A DNA stretch of 6,783 bases from Marivivens sp. (lineage in GTDB: Bacteria > Pseudomonadota > Alphaproteobacteria > Rhodobacterales > Rhodobacteraceae), in assembly GCA_024642185.1 (NCBI GenBank), contig JAHEBR010000111.1, positions 1-6,783 of the forward strand, read 5' to 3'. Below, one piece after another: positions 5,473 to 6,783 of this stretch (its first letter is position 1; every line of letters begins with the position of its first letter). The notes below the pieces were generated by a model, which was not told where the DNA came from, ran no database searches, and was given only the letters and a program-made list of their open reading frames with translations. The position numbers and the translations under genes are program-made.

Positions 5473-6480
5473 ATGCTCCTTTTTACGATCACGACCCTCG
5501 CCCCCCTGCCCCTTCTCCTCGCGGCCTCCGCGCTTGGGGGCGGTTGGGCGTTCTCGGCGCTGTTCTACATGACAGCGCTTGCCGCGGGCCTTGATGCGCT
5601 GATCGCCCGTGTCTCGCCCGCAGCAAAGGGCGAAGAGTTTCCGGCCGCCAATGCGCTATCTGTCGCTTTGGCCCTTGGGCATTTTGCCGCGCTTGCTGCG
5701 GCTGTCGTGGGGCTTTCCGGCGGCTGGCTCGGACCTTGGGAGAAGGCCGCTCTGTTTCTCTCGGCAGGGATGTTTCTGGGTCAGGTCGGCAATTCCAACG
5801 CCCACGAACTTGTCCACCGCTCGAACCGGAGCCTGCGACGGCTTGGCCGCCTGGTCTATCGCAGCCACCTTTTCGGCCATCACGGCTCGGCGCATCTTCT
5901 GGTTCATCATGTGGCCGTGGCAACGCCCGACGATCCCAACACCGCCCGCGCAGGCGAGAGCTTCTATCGTTTCGCCGCCCGCGCGTGGCGCGGCTCCTTC
6001 CGCAAGGGATTTCGCGCCGAAAGCGCGCGCCTTGCCCGGACCGGCGGCGGCTTTTGGCGGCATCCCTATTTTGGCGATCTCCTGGCAACCATGACACTTG
6101 TTGCGTCGACGCTGGCCTATGGAGGCACAGCGGCCCTGGTCGCCTTCCTCGGCCTGTCGGCCTATGCGACGCTACAGCTTCTCATGTCGGACTATGTTCA
6201 GCACTACGGCCTGACCCGCGCCTTGCGCGAAGATGGCAAGCCCGAGCCGGTCGGCCCGCAGCACAGCTGGGACAGCGCGCATTGGTTTACCTCGGGCTTG
6301 ATGCTGAACGCGCCGCGCCATTCGGATCATCATCTCAACCCGCAAAAGCCCTATCCGGCGCTCGATCTGATCGGCGCCCCGCGCCTGCCCTATTCGCTTC
6401 CGGTCATGGCTACGCTGGCGCTGATGCCTCGCCTTTGGCGGCGGGTGATGGATCCGCGCCTAGCCGCCCTAACCCGTTGA
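5473..6480 (+). CDS. AlkB-type membrane di-iron hydroxylase (alkane 1-monooxygenase family)
   Basis: A 335-residue integral-membrane protein of the fatty acid desaturase/alkane hydroxylase superfamily. Such enzymes use a histidine-bound di-iron centre and rubredoxin-delivered electrons to hydroxylate terminal carbons. All nine expected iron-ligand histidines are visible: HELVHR (His111, His115), AHLLVHH (His141, His145, His146), QHYGL (His244) and RHSDHH (His283, His286, His287). The segment VAVATPDDPNTAR after the second box and NPQKPYP after the last are AlkB-like. It departs from classical AlkB in the second box (AHL instead of EHN) and in DYVQHYGL instead of NYVEHYGL, and is shorter than the usual 400 or so residues, so the substrate may not be an n-alkane. 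The ATG at 5473 is preferred because AAGG lies 5 nt upstream; an in-frame ATG at 5407 lacks a ribosome site and overlaps the divergent gene's start. No rubredoxin gene is nearby. The 3' end overlaps convergent xseA by 12 nt. Confidence 0.85.
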   Translation: MLLFTITTLAPLPLLLAASALGGGWAFSALFYMTALAAGLDALIARVSPAAKGEEFPAANALSVALALGHFAALAAAVVGLSGGWLGPWEKAALFLSAGMFLGQVGNSNAHELVHRSNRSLRRLGRLVYRSHLFGHHGSAHLLVHHVAVATPDDPNTARAGESFYRFAARAWRGSFRKGFRAESARLARTGGGFWRHPYFGDLLATMTLVASTLAYGGTAALVAFLGLSAYATLQLLMSDYVQHYGLTRALREDGKPEPVGPQHSWDSAHWFTSGLMLNAPRHSDHHLNPQKPYPALDLIGAPRLPYSLPVMATLALMPRLWRRVMDPRLAALTR

Positions 6481-6783
6481 TTTCGCGCCAATCCGGCCAT
6501 CGGAAAACTGGATCTCAAGCGCCCTTGCCGCGGCTGCCTCGTCCCTGGTTGTCACCACGCGCCCGTCGCCCCGCACCACGGCATAGCCACGCTTGAGCGT
6601 CGCCTCATAGCCCAGCGACCGCAGCATTTGATCGAGCCCGCGCAGGTGCGCCGCCCGCTCCCCTTCGCGCCGTGCGGCCAGATCGGAAAGGCGGCGAAGC
6701 TGAGTCGTCAGCCGCTCCTGCCCCCGCGCGACCAGCAATTCCAAATCGCGGGGCCTGAGCCGCGCCGCCCGCTCAGCCAGATG
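6469..6783 (-). CDS. xseA: Exonuclease VII large subunit (XseA), C-terminal part only
   Basis: The last 104 residues of a protein whose start lies beyond the right edge (the full family is about 400-500 residues). Exonuclease VII degrades single-stranded DNA in both directions, and XseA carries the nuclease domain. What is visible is the end of the charged, Arg/Leu-rich coiled-coil stretch (about residues 1-56) and the characteristic C-terminal segment: LKRGYAVVR (63-71) followed by the short beta-rich end ALEIQFSDGRIGA (88-100). That tail pattern is the family signature. The stop codon lies inside the 3' end of the convergent hydroxylase gene (12-nt overlap). Completeness of the nuclease domain cannot be judged from this window. 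Confidence 0.85.
   Translation of the reverse strand, partial: HLAERAARLRPRDLELLVARGQERLTTQLRRLSDLAARREGERAAHLRGLDQMLRSLGYEATLKRGYAVVRGDGRVVTTRDEAAAARALEIQFSDGRIGAKSTG

Noticed and set aside
5409..5492. Upstream in-frame start extending the YhhN-family protein by 28 residues
   Set aside because: The extension is basic and unlike the family N-terminus, and it would read into the hydroxylase coding region. The ATG at 5408 has a better ribosome site and begins at the first membrane segment.
1..6783. Search for a novel defence, mobile or toxin-antitoxin system
   Set aside because: Every coding stretch over 300 bp is assigned to a known family. There are no transposase, integrase, direct-repeat-spacer or small paired ORF signatures, and the base and codon usage looks uniform.

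Overview
The window reads as a piece of a high-GC alphaproteobacterial chromosome, most likely from the Rhodobacteraceae/Rhodobacterales. The reasons are the strong GC bias at third codon positions, the MetZ sulfhydrylase preceded by a SAM-II (SAM-alpha) riboswitch, and the ftsY / EamA transporter / yciB gene order. The assignment rests on family recognition from the sequence alone; no database search was run. Both ends cut through genes.

Left region (1-1203): the minus-strand metZ gene runs off the left edge. Its 236-bp upstream region, shared with the divergent glutathione S-transferase gene, holds a complete regulatory leader. In transcript order this is a sigma70-like promoter with a 17-bp spacer, a SAM-II aptamer beginning almost at the predicted transcription start, a strong intrinsic terminator (10-bp stem plus T6), then a Shine-Dalgarno and the metZ ATG. 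A perfect CCTTGG-N-CCAAGG palindrome sits between the -35 and -10. The layout predicts that S-adenosylmethionine shuts off methionine synthesis by early transcription termination.

Middle region (1204-4698): a plus-strand Nu/YfcG-like glutathione S-transferase converges on a tight minus-strand cluster, ftsY - EamA-family (DMT) transporter - yciB. The gaps in the cluster are 12 nt and 1 nt, so it is probably one transcript with translational coupling. FtsY is the signal-recognition-particle receptor and carries an unusually regular Pro-Glu repeat in its acidic N-terminal region. EamA and YciB are polytopic inner-membrane proteins.

Right region (4770-6783): a minus-strand YhhN/TMEM86-family membrane protein lies upstream of ftsY and is divergent from a plus-strand AlkB-type membrane di-iron hydroxylase that keeps all nine expected histidine ligands. 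The 64-bp divergent gap contains a 15-bp tandem repeat. The hydroxylase overlaps the end of a convergent xseA (exonuclease VII large subunit), of which only the last 104 residues are present.

Apart from the methionine-control leader, these are mostly housekeeping and membrane genes packed with little spacing. No insertion sequence, CRISPR array, tRNA, rRNA or defence system is visible. The best candidates for a second look are the riboswitch/terminator/operator module and the divergent YhhN-hydroxylase pair.
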